64,000 nucleotides of DNA. It comes from Promicromonospora iranensis. Its GTDB lineage: Bacteria > Actinomycetota > Actinomycetes > Actinomycetales > Cellulomonadaceae. The notes under the pieces are model-generated. The model was given only the letters and a program-made list of their open reading frames with translations, did no database searches and was not told where the DNA came from. Within the stretch, counting starts at the first letter, position 1. Each line of letters starts with the position of its first letter. The stretch spans positions 95,562 through 159,561 of the forward strand of contig NZ_JAJQQP010000017.1 of assembly GCF_028994805.1 (NCBI RefSeq). Reading direction: 5' to 3'. The position numbers and the translations under genes are program-made. Positions 35,701 through 44,112 of the stretch are shown here, piece after piece.

Positions 35701-36135
35701 ATGAGCGTCACCGAACCCACCGAGCCCGCCAAGCCGTCCGCCCTGTTTGTCTGCGTGCACAACGCGGGCCGCTCCCAGATGGCCGCGGGTTTCCTTCGCG
35801 CGCTGTCCGGCGGCGCTGTCGAGGTGCGCTCGGCCGGCTCCATGCCTGCTGAGATGATCAATCCCATCGCCGTGGAGGCCATGCTCGAGAAGGGCATCGA
35901 CATCCGCGGCGAGAAGCCCAAGGTTCTGAGCAACGAGGCCGTCGAGGCGTCTGACGCCGTGATCACGATGGGCTGCGGCGACGCGTGCCCCTACTACCCC
36001 GGCAAGAACTATCAGGACTGGGAGCTCAGCGATCCCGCGGGCCAGGGCATCGAGGCCGTTCGACCCATCCGCGACGAGATCGAGCGGCGGGTGCGTGGAC
36101 TGCTCACCGAGCTCGGCGTTCAGCCCGTCTCGTAG
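35701..36135 (+). CDS. arsC: Arsenate reductase ArsC (LMW phosphatase fold)
   Basis: A 144-aa stand-alone ArsC with the nucleophile loop CVHNAGRS (C18-R24) and the paired distal cysteines in MGCGDACPYYPGKNYQDWEL. The three-Cys layout suits actinobacterial mycothiol- or thioredoxin-linked arsenate reductases that deliver arsenite for efflux (ArsB at 42.7 kb). It follows the ArsR-ArsC fusion by 57 bp, same strand. Confidence 0.9.
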   Translation: MSVTEPTEPAKPSALFVCVHNAGRSQMAAGFLRALSGGAVEVRSAGSMPAEMINPIAVEAMLEKGIDIRGEKPKVLSNEAVEASDAVITMGCGDACPYYPGKNYQDWELSDPAGQGIEAVRPIRDEIERRVRGLLTELGVQPVS

Positions 36136-36167
36136 GGGAACACGTGGCGACGCCGATGGTCATTGAA

Positions 36168-36185
36168 TTGATCGTGATGGATCAA
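36168..36185. promoter_or_regulatory. Inverted repeat before ArsR gene
   Basis: TTGATC-GTGATG-GATCAA, a perfect 6-bp-arm repeat 16 bp upstream of the ArsR start at 36202. It is related in spacing to the ATCGA-N6-TCGAT sites but has shifted arms. Confidence 0.5.
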
Positions 36186-36201
36186 ACGGTAGGCTCGCCG
36201 C

Positions 36202-36555
36202 ATGAGCGAGTGGGTTGCCCGGGACAGCGGTCAGCGCGGGGCGGTAGAGCAGGAGCCGCACCCTGCGCTGCGCTCGACCTTGAGCCGCGGGCAGGCCGAG
36301 GACACAGCGGCGGTGCTGCGGGTCGTGTCCGACCCGACACGGCTGCAGATTCTCTCTTTGATCCATCACAGCGACGAGCGGCGCATCCGGGTGGTCGACC
36401 TCACGCGTGCGCTCGGCCTGCGCCAGCCGACGGTCTCGTACCACCTGAAGGTGATGAACGAGGCGGGCATCGTCTCGCGCGACCCGGTGGGCCGGGAAGC
36501 TTGGTACGCGATCGTGCCGCAGCGCCTGGGCATGATTGCAGACCTGCTGCGCTGA
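36202..36555 (+). CDS. ArsR-family regulator
   Basis: A 117-aa winged-helix protein: AAVLRVVSDPTRLQILSLIH, then LGLRQPTVSYHLKVMNEAGI (recognition helix) and the wing VGREAWYAIVPQ. It lacks the CxC (ELCVCDL-type) site in helix 3 (RRIRVVDLTRAL), so any metal sensing must use other residues. It has its own inverted repeat upstream and is followed after 37 bp by the second ArsR-ArsC fusion. Confidence 0.85.
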   Translation: MSEWVARDSGQRGAVEQEPHPALRSTLSRGQAEDTAAVLRVVSDPTRLQILSLIHHSDERRIRVVDLTRALGLRQPTVSYHLKVMNEAGIVSRDPVGREAWYAIVPQRLGMIADLLR

Positions 36556-36592
36556 CCGCTCCTCCTCGACAGAGCGACAGGACGGACGTCCG

Positions 36593-37528
36593 GTGACCGA
36601 TCTTCGCCTGCTCGCCGCCCAGGCGGCGGCCATGGCCGATCCGGACAGGCTCCGGCTCCTCGCTCTGGTCCTGACCGATCCGTCGAGCCAGCCGACGGCG
36701 GCGTACTTGGCAGGCTCGTTCGGTGACCAGGTTGCGATCGTCAGGCACCTGGAAGCGATGGCGGACGTGTGGCTCCTGGCCCGCGTCGGTGACCCGCACA
36801 CGCCGGGCTACCGCCCCACCGCGGACGCGATCGTCAGGTTCGGCGGCGCCGCGATCGGCGCTGCGCCCTACCGCGACGGGCCAGTCGTGGACGCCGGCAA
36901 CCACAAGCAGCTGATGGACCGTGTGGTGGACGAGCTCACCGACAGGTTTTCCGAGACGTTCGGCCGCGAGACCGTCGAGCGGTTCGTCCGGGAGAGCTAC
37001 GGCCTGCTCGCCGACCGGGCATCCGTGCAGCGCTACCTGCCCGCCCTGACCGCGCGGTTCGCAACGGACCGGCTGGCGGCCCTGGCGGCGCCGTTCAACG
37101 GCGTCGACGCCTCGGGTAGCAAGACCATCAGTGACGTCCTGTTCGTGTGCGTGCACAACTCGGGTCGTTCACAGATCGCCGCCGCTGCGTTGCGGTCCCT
37201 GGTCGGGAACAGGGTGCGGGTGCGCACGGCAGGCTCCACGCCGGCCGGCATGCTCGACCCGGGAGTCCGGGACGAGCTGGCCCGTCGTGGCATGGACCGG
37301 CTGGCGGAGATTCCGCGGCCTCTGACGGAGGAGGTCGTGCGGGCCTCCAGCATGGTCGTGACGATGGGCTGCGGGGACGCGTGCCCTGTGTTACCTGGCC
37401 GACGCTACGTGGACTGGCCCGTGGAGGACCCCGCGGGGCGGTCGCCGGACGATGTGCGACGCATCGCGGACGAGATCATCGACCGGGTGCACGTGCTGCT
37501 CGCCGAGATCGACGCGGGCCCTGATTGA
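36593..37528 (+). CDS. Second ArsR-like/ArsC fusion
   Basis: A 311-aa protein starting at GTG 36593 (VTDLRLLAAQAAAMADPDRL). The N-terminal winged helix is ArsR-like but diverged (SFGDQVAIVRHLEAMADVWL). A three-helix middle (ETVERFVRESYGLLADRA) is followed by an ArsC domain with CVHNSGRS (CX5R) and GCGDACPVLPGRRYVDWPV. With 34612 and 35701 this makes three ArsC domains in 3 kb. It ends inside a hairpin shared with the convergent regulator gene. Confidence 0.85.
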   Translation: MTDLRLLAAQAAAMADPDRLRLLALVLTDPSSQPTAAYLAGSFGDQVAIVRHLEAMADVWLLARVGDPHTPGYRPTADAIVRFGGAAIGAAPYRDGPVVDAGNHKQLMDRVVDELTDRFSETFGRETVERFVRESYGLLADRASVQRYLPALTARFATDRLAALAAPFNGVDASGSKTISDVLFVCVHNSGRSQIAAAALRSLVGNRVRVRTAGSTPAGMLDPGVRDELARRGMDRLAEIPRPLTEEVVRASSMVVTMGCGDACPVLPGRRYVDWPVEDPAGRSPDDVRRIADEIIDRVHVLLAEIDAGPD

Positions 37529-37548
37529 TAGGTGTGCGTCTATCAATC
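37523..37548. terminator. Shared bidirectional hairpin between convergent genes
   Basis: GATTGATAG (37523-37531) and CTATCAATC (37540-37548) form a perfect 9-bp stem with an 8-nt loop. It includes the stop of the ArsC fusion (37526-37528) and the stop of the minus-strand regulator gene (from 37543). The arms also resemble the ars operators, so a regulatory role is possible. Confidence 0.6.
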
Positions 37549-38313
37549 GCCGGACACGGCAACGGTCATGAGGGGTGTGGAGTCCAGCCTGTAGCCGATG
37601 CCTCGTACGGTGTGCAGGGCGCCGGCTGCGCCGAAGGGGTCGAGCTTGCGGCGCAGCCGGGAGATGACGGAGATGAGCGCGGCGTTCGGGTCCGACGAGG
37701 TCGGCCAGAACCGCCGTTGCAGTGCCTCGCGCTCGACCACGTGGTCGTGCTGGGACGCGAGCTCGTAGAGGGCTTCGAACTCCAGCGTGGCCAGGTCGAT
37801 CCCCTGGTTGCCGAACTGCGCGTCGTACCCTGTTACGTCCAGCCGGAGGTGGCCCACCTCGACGGTGGGCAGCCGGACCGGCCCTTGACGCACCTCGCGC
37901 ACGGCGGACTCCAAGGCTGCCGGCCCGTAGGGCCTGGTCAGCATGGGACGTGCACCGGCCAGGACCGCGGGGCCGATGATGTCGGTCTCCCCTGGGCCGT
38001 GGGCCACCAGCACGGCCACGCCGAGCTCCTCGTAGGCAACTTCGACCACCGCCAGGAGCGTGTCGCTGCCCAGCTGCGCGGACAGGACCAGCGCGTCCAC
38101 GCCCCCTGCCCCGACACGCGCGAGGCCGCGCAGCACATCCCGGTAGACGAGCAGGCTCACGCCCCGCTCGCGCAGGCGCGAGGTGAGCCAGCGCTCCCGG
38201 TCCAGGGCGGCATCCACCAGGACGACGGTGTGCGTACCGCGGCGCACGTCGTCGCCCCGTCCACGTGCCTTGCGGGTGCCGACGCTGGGCGCTGCGGAGG
38301 TGCTGGTTGCCAT
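37543..38313 (-). CDS. Winged-helix response-regulator-like protein, last gene of pst operon
   Basis: A 256-aa protein from ATG 38313 (MATSTSAAPSVGTRKARGRG). The N-terminal half is receiver-like (VVLVDAALDRERWLTSRLRE) but lacks an obvious phospho-acceptor context. The C-terminal half is an OmpR/PhoB winged helix: LATLEFEALYELASQHDHVV, ALISVISRLRRKLDPFG, HTVRGIGYRL. It lies 22 bp after pstB on the same strand, so it is probably co-transcribed and tunes pst or ars expression. Confidence 0.8.
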   Translation of the reverse strand: MATSTSAAPSVGTRKARGRGDDVRRGTHTVVLVDAALDRERWLTSRLRERGVSLLVYRDVLRGLARVGAGGVDALVLSAQLGSDTLLAVVEVAYEELGVAVLVAHGPGETDIIGPAVLAGARPMLTRPYGPAALESAVREVRQGPVRLPTVEVGHLRLDVTGYDAQFGNQGIDLATLEFEALYELASQHDHVVEREALQRRFWPTSSDPNAALISVISRLRRKLDPFGAAGALHTVRGIGYRLDSTPLMTVAVSGD

Positions 38314-38335
38314 GACGCTCCTTGGTGTGCGGGCG

Positions 38336-39208
38336 TCAGCCGAAGCGGCCGCTGATGTAACCCTCGGTACGCGAGTCCGCGGGGCTCTCGAAGATCTTGG
38401 TCGTCTTGTCGTACTCGACCAGCTCACCGTGCCGTTCCCCAGTCACCGGGTCGATGGCGGCGGTGAAGAAGGCCGTGCGGTCCGCGACGCGGGCGGCCTG
38501 CTGCATGTTGTGGGTGACGATGATGATCGTGTACTGGTCACGCAGCTCGGCCATGAGCTCTTCGATCCGGAGCGTCGCGATCGGGTCCAGGGAGGCGCAC
38601 GGCTCGTCCATGAGGATCACGTCCGGCTGCACCGCGATGGTCCGCGCGATGCACAGGCGCTGCTGCTGGCCGCCGGACAGGCCGTAGGCGGACTGCCTGA
38701 GCTTGTCCTTGACCTCGTCCCACAGGGCGGCCTTGGTCAGGGCCTGCTCGACGTAGTCGTCCATGCTGCCGACCTGCATGCCGGTGACGCGCGGCCCGTA
38801 GGCGATGTTGTCGTAGATCGACTTGGGGAACGGGTTGGGCTTTTGGAAGACCATCCCGATCCGGCGGCGCACCTCGATCGGGTCGATACCCGGGGCGTAC
38901 ATGTCCTGACCCCAGTACCGGATCGGGCCTTCCACCCGTGCTCCCGTGATGAGGTCGTTCATCCGGTTGAGCGACCGCAGGATGGTCGACTTGCCGCAGC
39001 CGGAGGGTCCGATGAGCGCGGTGATCTCGTTGTGCCCGAGGTCCAGGGAGACGTTCCGCACCGCGAGGTAGTCGCCGTAGTAGACGCTCACGTCGTCCAC
39101 CTCCAGGACGGTCCGCTCCGGGTGGTCTGGGACCTCGCGCGTGGCCTGCTGGTGGTGCTGCAGCTCCGTCTCGATGGCGTCGCGGACTTGTGGCATGGGT
39201 TCAGGCAT
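38336..39208 (-). CDS. pstB: Phosphate ABC transporter ATP-binding protein PstB
   Basis: A 290-aa ABC ATPase with Walker [10 protein letters not shown], signature [17 protein letters not shown], Walker [14 protein letters not shown] and the switch His in [16 protein letters not shown]. The long N-terminus and [19 protein letters not shown] are typical of PstB. It energises phosphate import by PstCA. It starts 4 bp after the pstA stop in pstSCAB order. Confidence 0.95.
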   Translation of the reverse strand: MPEPMPQVRDAIETELQHHQQATREVPDHPERTVLEVDDVSVYYGDYLAVRNVSLDLGHNEITALIGPSGCGKSTILRSLNRMNDLITGARVEGPIRYWGQDMYAPGIDPIEVRRRIGMVFQKPNPFPKSIYDNIAYGPRVTGMQVGSMDDYVEQALTKAALWDEVKDKLRQSAYGLSGGQQQRLCIARTIAVQPDVILMDEPCASLDPIATLRIEELMAELRDQYTIIIVTHNMQQAARVADRTAFFTAAIDPVTGERHGELVEYDKTTKIFESPADSRTEGYISGRFG

Positions 39209-39212
39209 GGGT

Positions 39213-40130
39213 TCACCAGCGCTTCTGGTAGCGGTTGCGGATGTAGATGGCGGCGCCGTTCATGAGCAGCACGAGGCCCATGAGGAGCATGGAGGCGCCT
39301 GCGGCCAGCGTGTGGAACTCGGCCTGCGGCTGCGCGGTCCAGCTGAAGATCTGGATCGGCATGGTGGTGAACTGGCTGAGCAGGCCGTTCGGGTCGAACC
39401 GGAGGAACACGAGCCCGCCGAGCAGGAGCAGCGGCGCAGCCTCGCCGAGCGCGCGGGACAGGCCCAGGATGGTGCCGGTCGCGATGCCGGGCATGGCGGC
39501 GGGCAACGTGATGCGCCAGGTCGTCTGCAGCGGCGTGGCCCCGACCGCCAGAGACCCGTCGCGCAGCTCTCGCGGGACGGCCCGGACGGCCTCGCGGGTG
39601 GAGATGATGATGACGGGCAGGATCAGCATCGCCAGCGCGATGGCGCCGCCGATCACGATGTTCTTCTGCTGCACCCCGACCAGCGCGAGGGTGCCCAGGG
39701 CGAGCATGCCGTAGATGATCGCGGGCACGGCGGACAGGTTGGAGATGTTGATCTCGATCAGCCGGTTCCACCAGCGCTTACGATCGGCGAACTCCTCGAG
39801 GTGCACCGCGGCGGCGACGCCGAGCGGTACGGCCAGCACCGCCGTCGTGCCGATCACCCAGAGCGACCCGAGGATCGCCGGGCGGGCACCTGCCTCCTCG
39901 GCGCGCGAGGAGGGGTAGCCGGTGAACAGCCGGCCGTCGAGCCGGGTCAGCCCGTCCGCGAACGTGTCGATCAGGAGGACGGCGAGCGTGACGAAACCGA
40001 TCAGCAGGCTCAGCCACAGCAAAATCATGAACAGCACCGACTGCGGGGTCTGTTCCCTGCTGCGGCCCGACGTCGACAGGACCGCGCGGCGGGCGTCGGC
40101 CCCCGAGGTCGCGGGTGTGTAGGTGGACAT
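39213..40130 (-). CDS. pstA: Phosphate ABC transporter permease PstA
   Basis: A 305-aa inner-membrane permease with about six hydrophobic segments and the ABC-facing loop region [20 protein letters not shown] near the end of the conserved domain. [20 protein letters not shown] is the first membrane helix. Its start overlaps the pstC stop at 40130, indicating coupling. Confidence 0.92.
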   Translation of the reverse strand: MSTYTPATSGADARRAVLSTSGRSREQTPQSVLFMILLWLSLLIGFVTLAVLLIDTFADGLTRLDGRLFTGYPSSRAEEAGARPAILGSLWVIGTTAVLAVPLGVAAAVHLEEFADRKRWWNRLIEINISNLSAVPAIIYGMLALGTLALVGVQQKNIVIGGAIALAMLILPVIIISTREAVRAVPRELRDGSLAVGATPLQTTWRITLPAAMPGIATGTILGLSRALGEAAPLLLLGGLVFLRFDPNGLLSQFTTMPIQIFSWTAQPQAEFHTLAAGASMLLMGLVLLMNGAAIYIRNRYQKRW

Positions 40131-41143
40131 CAGTACTCCTGCCGGAAGCGGCGGACGAGCTCGATCGCGATCAGGTTCACGACCAGGGTGAGGAGGAAGA
40201 GCAATAGGCCCACGACGAACAGGGTGTTGTACTCGAGAGAGCCGACCCGCGAGTCGCCAAGCGCCGCGTTGGCGATGAAGGTCGTCATCGTCGCGCCTTG
40301 CTGGAGCGGGTTGCTGACCATCTGCACCATCTGGCCGCCGGCGATCGTGACGATCATGGTCTCCCCCACGGCGCGGGAGATGCCGAGCACGACCGCCGCC
40401 ACGACACCGGAGAACGCCGCGGGGAACACGACGCGCAGCGAGGTCTGCATCCGGTTCGCGCCCAGCGCGGCCGAGCCCTGCCGCAGCGCGTTCGGCACCG
40501 CGGACATCGCGTCCTCGGAGACGGATGCGATGGTTGGGATGATCATGACGCCCATGACCATGCCCGCCGACAGCAGGCTGAACGGCCCTACCTCGATGCC
40601 GAGGTCCTGGAGGAACGGGGTGAACCAGAGCAGGGCGAAGTAGCCGAACACGACGGTCGGCACGCCCGCGAGCAGCTCAAGGATCGGCTTGAGGATGCGG
40701 CGCAGCCGTTCGGGCGCGTACTCGGAGAGGTAGATAGCCGAGCCCAGGCCGCAGGGGACCGCGACAGCCAGGGCCACCAGGGCGGTCCACGCAGTCGCGG
40801 TGATGAGCGGCAGCACGCCGTAGGAGGCGTCCGCGAAGCGCGGGGTCCAGCGGGTGCCGGTCAGGAACTCGAAGATCGGGACCTGCTCGAAGAAGGTAAG
40901 CGCGGGAACCAGCAGCGCGATCACGATGCCGGCGGTGATGACGACGCTGAGCATCGCGGCACCGGCGAGCAGCCCGCGGGCGATCAGCTCGCCCGGTCGG
41001 CGCCTGCCGCGCAGGTCGGACGACCGGGGCGGCCCGGCCGGGAACGTGCCGAAGGAGGCACCGGAGGCCGGCCCGGACGGCGGGCCGACCGACCGGCCGG
41101 GCGCGACGGCCCGACCGGTCGGTGCGGAAGAGACTGAGCTCAC
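40130..41143 (-). CDS. pstC: Phosphate ABC transporter permease PstC
   Basis: A 337-aa permease with a Pro/Ala-rich cytoplasmic N-terminus (about 60 residues), then about six membrane helices. The PstC pattern VVAAVVLGISRAVGETMIVT lies in the ABC-contact region. It partners PstA. It starts 3 bp after pstS. Confidence 0.92.
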   Translation of the reverse strand: MSSVSSAPTGRAVAPGRSVGPPSGPASGASFGTFPAGPPRSSDLRGRRRPGELIARGLLAGAAMLSVVITAGIVIALLVPALTFFEQVPIFEFLTGTRWTPRFADASYGVLPLITATAWTALVALAVAVPCGLGSAIYLSEYAPERLRRILKPILELLAGVPTVVFGYFALLWFTPFLQDLGIEVGPFSLLSAGMVMGVMIIPTIASVSEDAMSAVPNALRQGSAALGANRMQTSLRVVFPAAFSGVVAAVVLGISRAVGETMIVTIAGGQMVQMVSNPLQQGATMTTFIANAALGDSRVGSLEYNTLFVVGLLLFLLTLVVNLIAIELVRRFRQEY

Positions 41144-41146
41144 GCC

Positions 41147-42100
41147 TCAGCCCTTCAGGCTGTCCAGCTCGGTACGGGCGGTGCCAGCCTGCTCCTCGGT
41201 GAGACCGATGAACAGGGCCTCCTCGGCGATCGACGCCTCGTTCTCCAGGTAGAAGTCGACGAAGGTCTGCAGCGCCTCGTTGTCGGCGTAGCTGGCGTTG
41301 TTCACGTAGATGAACAGGGGCCGGCCCAGCGGCGTGTAGGTCCCGTCCTGGACCGTCTCGGAGGACGGGGTCACGCAGCCGTCGCCGCCGTCGATGTCGA
41401 GGATCTTGACCGCGTCCGGGTTCTCCTCGGCGTAGGAGAGGCCGAAGTAGCCCAGCGCGCCCGGCGAACCCTGCACACCCTGGACCGTGACGTTGTCGTC
41501 CTCGGTGGGGGTGTAGTCGGCGCGAGTGGCGCCCTCCTCACCGTTGATGGCCTCGGTGAAGTAGTCGAAGGTGCCGGAGTCGGTGCCTGCGCCATACAGG
41601 TCCAGCGGCTCGTCGGGGAAGGACGGGTCGACGTCCTTCCAGCTCATGACCTCGCCCTCGGCCTCAGGGGCCCAGATCGTGTTGAGCTGCTCGACCGTGA
41701 GGCACTGCGCCCAGTCGTTCTCAGGGTTCACGACGACGGACAGGCCGTCGTTCGCGATGACGATCTCGGTGTACTCGGTGCCGGCCTCGTCACAGGCGGC
41801 AATCTCCTCGTCCTTGATCGGACGGGAGGCGTTGGAGATGTCGGTCTCACCGGCGCAGAACGCCTTGAAGCCGCCTCCGGTACCGGAGGTGGCGACCGTG
41901 ACCTGGACATCCGGCTCAACCTCGGCGAACTGCGTCGCGGCGGCCGAGGTCAGGGGGGCGACCGTGGAGGAGCCGTCGACGGCGATGGTGCCGGACAGGC
42001 CGCCGTCGCCGGCCGCCTGCTGACCGCCGCCGCAGGCGGCGAGGGAGAGCGCGAGGCCGGCGGCGCCGACCGCCGCTGCAGTGCGCTGGGGGAAGTTCAT
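41147..42100 (-). CDS. pstS: Phosphate-binding lipoprotein PstS
   Basis: A 317-aa substrate-binding protein with a lipobox signal peptide (GLALSLAACGGG; Cys becomes the lipidated N-terminus). The ligand-site text VDGSSTVAPLTSAAATQFAE and VATSGTGGGFKAFCAGETDI is typical of PstS. It captures phosphate at the cell surface for PstCAB. ATG 42100 is used; GTG 42103 is directly before it. Upstream lie a PHO-box-like repeat and an ars-type operator. Confidence 0.93.
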   Translation of the reverse strand: MNFPQRTAAAVGAAGLALSLAACGGGQQAAGDGGLSGTIAVDGSSTVAPLTSAAATQFAEVEPDVQVTVATSGTGGGFKAFCAGETDISNASRPIKDEEIAACDEAGTEYTEIVIANDGLSVVVNPENDWAQCLTVEQLNTIWAPEAEGEVMSWKDVDPSFPDEPLDLYGAGTDSGTFDYFTEAINGEEGATRADYTPTEDDNVTVQGVQGSPGALGYFGLSYAEENPDAVKILDIDGGDGCVTPSSETVQDGTYTPLGRPLFIYVNNASYADNEALQTFVDFYLENEASIAEEALFIGLTEEQAGTARTELDSLKG

Positions 42101-42166
42101 CACCTATGGGATCCCGTCTTGTGGAGGCGAGATGTTCCCGCCTACATCGTCTGTCGGACAAGATTG

Positions 42167-42182
42167 ATAGAACGGGGTCTAT
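42167..42182. promoter_or_regulatory. ArsR-type operator variant upstream of pstS
   Basis: ATAGAACGGGGTCTAT: perfect arms ATAGA/TCTAT with a 6-bp spacer, the same geometry as the ATCGA-N6-TCGAT sites of the ars promoters. It lies about 67 bp upstream of pstS and overlaps the end of the PHO-box-like repeat. Confidence 0.5.
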
Positions 42183-42199
42183 GTGAATGCAGGGTGAAC
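42178..42199 (-). promoter_or_regulatory. PHO-box-like direct repeat upstream of pstS
   Basis: Read on the minus strand: GTTCACCCTGC followed by ATTCACATAGA, two 11-bp units matching the actinobacterial PhoP box pattern. It is placed about 78 bp upstream of pstS, fitting phosphate-starvation induction. Confidence 0.6.
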
Positions 42200-42213
42200 G
42201 GCCACCTAACCCG

Positions 42214-42233
42214 TCGTGATCAATCAATCACGA
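42214..42233. terminator. 7-bp hairpin downstream of arsR
   Basis: TCGTGAT-CAATCA-ATCACGA, a perfect stem, 45 bp beyond the stop of the minus-strand ArsR gene and before the pst promoter elements. It is a terminator or another regulator site. Confidence 0.45.
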
Positions 42234-42278
42234 TCGATGCTTCCGGGTTGGTCGGAGGGTGAAGTCAGGCGGGACCGG

Positions 42279-42605
42279 TCAGCCCACGCAGGTCGGGCGC
42301 AGCCGCGGGGCATCCTCGACGGAGCCGATTCCGGTGAGGGCTTCCAGCATTGCCGCGAACGCGTCGGACGTCAGGCGGTACCAGGTGAACCTTCCCTCTG
42401 CCTCGCCGGCGACCACCCCCGCGTCACGCAGCTGGCGCAGATGGTGGCTGACGGTCGTCTGCTTCGCGCCCGTGAGGTCTACCAGGTGGCAGGTGCACAG
42501 TTGCTCCTCGGTGAGCGCGAGCACGATCTGCAGGCGGAGCGGGTCGCTGAGCAGCGCGAACTGCGCTGCGAGCTCGGCGGTCGGCGGTCGGACTGCGCTT
42601 GGCAT
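42279..42605 (-). CDS. arsR: ArsR-family arsenite/metal-responsive repressor
   Basis: A 108-aa protein with the classical metal site in helix 3 ([15 protein letters not shown]; CxC as in ELCVCDL) and the recognition helix [19 protein letters not shown]. Arsenite or a soft metal binding the Cys pair releases DNA. It is divergent from arsB with an operator-like repeat between them and lies upstream of pstS on the same strand. Confidence 0.9.
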   Translation of the reverse strand: MPSAVRPPTAELAAQFALLSDPLRLQIVLALTEEQLCTCHLVDLTGAKQTTVSHHLRQLRDAGVVAGEAEGRFTWYRLTSDAFAAMLEALTGIGSVEDAPRLRPTCVG

Positions 42606-42636
42606 GCACCGATGCTATACATCAGCGCCGGTTGAT

Positions 42637-42652
42637 ATCAACGAGTATCGAT
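42637..42652. promoter_or_regulatory. ArsR operator between arsR and arsB
   Basis: ATCAACGAGTATCGAT matches ATCGA-N6-TCGAT with one mismatch in the left arm. It lies in the divergent arsR/arsB promoter, 31 bp from the arsR start. Confidence 0.6.
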
Positions 42653-42718
42653 GTAATGCTTTCGCCCGGCAGCCCGTCAGGCGGCCGCACCCTAGCCTGC
42701 CCGATGCGCGGAGAACTC

Positions 42719-44083
42719 ATGCTGCTCGCCCTGATCATCTTCCTGGTCACGCTCACGTTCGTGATCTGGCAACCACGCGGGCTCGGCATCGGCTGGAGCG
42801 CGCTGGCCGGTGCAGGCGTCGCGCTGCTCACCGGCGTGGTGCACCTGAGCGACGTCCCCGACGTGTGGGCGCTGGTGTGGAACGCGACCCTCACCTTCGT
42901 CGCCGTGATCCTCATCTCGCTCGTGCTCGACGAGGCCGGCACCTTCGAATGGTCAGCACTGCACGTCGCACGCTGGGGCAAGGGCAACGGCCGACGCCTG
43001 TTCACCCTCATCGTGATCCTCGGCGCAGCGATCGCCGCGGTGTTCGCCAACGACGGCGCCGCGCTGATCCTGACCCCGATCGTCTTCCAGATGATGCTCG
43101 CCCTGAAGTTCAGCCCGGCCGCGTCGTTCGCGTTCATCATGGCCACCGGGTTCGTCGCGGACACCACCAGCCTGCCGCTCGTGGTGTCGAACCTGGTCAA
43201 CATCGTCTCGGCCGACTTCTTCGGCATCGGCTTCGCCCGCTACGCGCTCGTGATGATCCCGGTCTCGCTGGTCTCGCTCGCCGCGACCCTGGGCGTGCTA
43301 CGGCTCTTCTTCCGCAAGTCCATCCCTGACCGCTACGACGTGACGGAGCTCGGGCGTCCAGAGGACGCCGTCCGCGACCGCCTGACCTTCCGTGCGGGCT
43401 GGGTGGTGCTGGCCGTGCTGCTCGTCGGCTACTTCGTTGCCGAGCCGCTGAACGTGCCGCTGTCCGCCGTCGCCTCCGTCGCGGCTCTGGCGATCATCGT
43501 GGTCGCGGCCCGCCGCCCGGCTTTCCTCTTCCGCGGCGTCACCCGGCGGCGAGAGCCTGTCAGCGCCGGGAGCCCGGCGCCCGTCAGCCGTGGGCCCATC
43601 GCGGTGTGGCCGGTCGTGCGGTCCGCGCCCTGGCAGGTCGTGATCTTCTCCCTCGGCATGTACCTGGTCGTGTACGGGCTGCGGAACGCCGGGCTCACCG
43701 ACACCCTGGGTGAGGTCTTCGCCGCGATGGCCGGTCAGGGCACCCTCGCCGCCGGCGTCGGCACCGGCTTCCTCGTGGCCGGCATGTCATCGGTCATGAA
43801 CAACATGCCCACGGTGCTGGTCGCAGCCCTTGGCATCGACGCGGCCGGCGCGAGCGGCGTCGTCCAGGAGATCATGATCTACGCCAACGTCATCGGCGCG
43901 GACCTGGGCCCGAAGATCACGCCGATCGGATCGTTGGCGACGCTGCTGTGGCTGCACGTGCTCGACCGCAAGGGAATGCACATCGGCTGGGGCCAGTACT
44001 TCCGCATCGGGATCATCCTGACCCTCCCCGTCCTGGCCGTGACGCTGCTGGGCCTGGTTGCCTGGCTGACCGTCCTGCACTGA
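42719..44083 (+). CDS. arsB: Arsenite efflux permease ArsB
   Basis: A 454-aa very hydrophobic protein with about 11-12 membrane helices (first [17 protein letters not shown]) and family text such as [39 protein letters not shown] and [20 protein letters not shown], characteristic of ArsB/NhaD-type ion transporters. It exports arsenite made by the ArsC proteins. ATG 42719 has GGAG at correct spacing; ATG 42704 is an alternative. Confidence 0.92.
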   Translation: MLLALIIFLVTLTFVIWQPRGLGIGWSALAGAGVALLTGVVHLSDVPDVWALVWNATLTFVAVILISLVLDEAGTFEWSALHVARWGKGNGRRLFTLIVILGAAIAAVFANDGAALILTPIVFQMMLALKFSPAASFAFIMATGFVADTTSLPLVVSNLVNIVSADFFGIGFARYALVMIPVSLVSLAATLGVLRLFFRKSIPDRYDVTELGRPEDAVRDRLTFRAGWVVLAVLLVGYFVAEPLNVPLSAVASVAALAIIVVAARRPAFLFRGVTRRREPVSAGSPAPVSRGPIAVWPVVRSAPWQVVIFSLGMYLVVYGLRNAGLTDTLGEVFAAMAGQGTLAAGVGTGFLVAGMSSVMNNMPTVLVAALGIDAAGASGVVQEIMIYANVIGADLGPKITPIGSLATLLWLHVLDRKGMHIGWGQYFRIGIILTLPVLAVTLLGLVAWLTVLH

Positions 44084-44112
44084 CCTCCGGCGGCGGGTAT
44101 ACGCTCCCGGCC

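Noticed and set aside
39141..40643. Plus-strand 500-codon frame across pstA/pstC
   Set aside because: Antisense of two overlapping permease genes with expected membrane helices.
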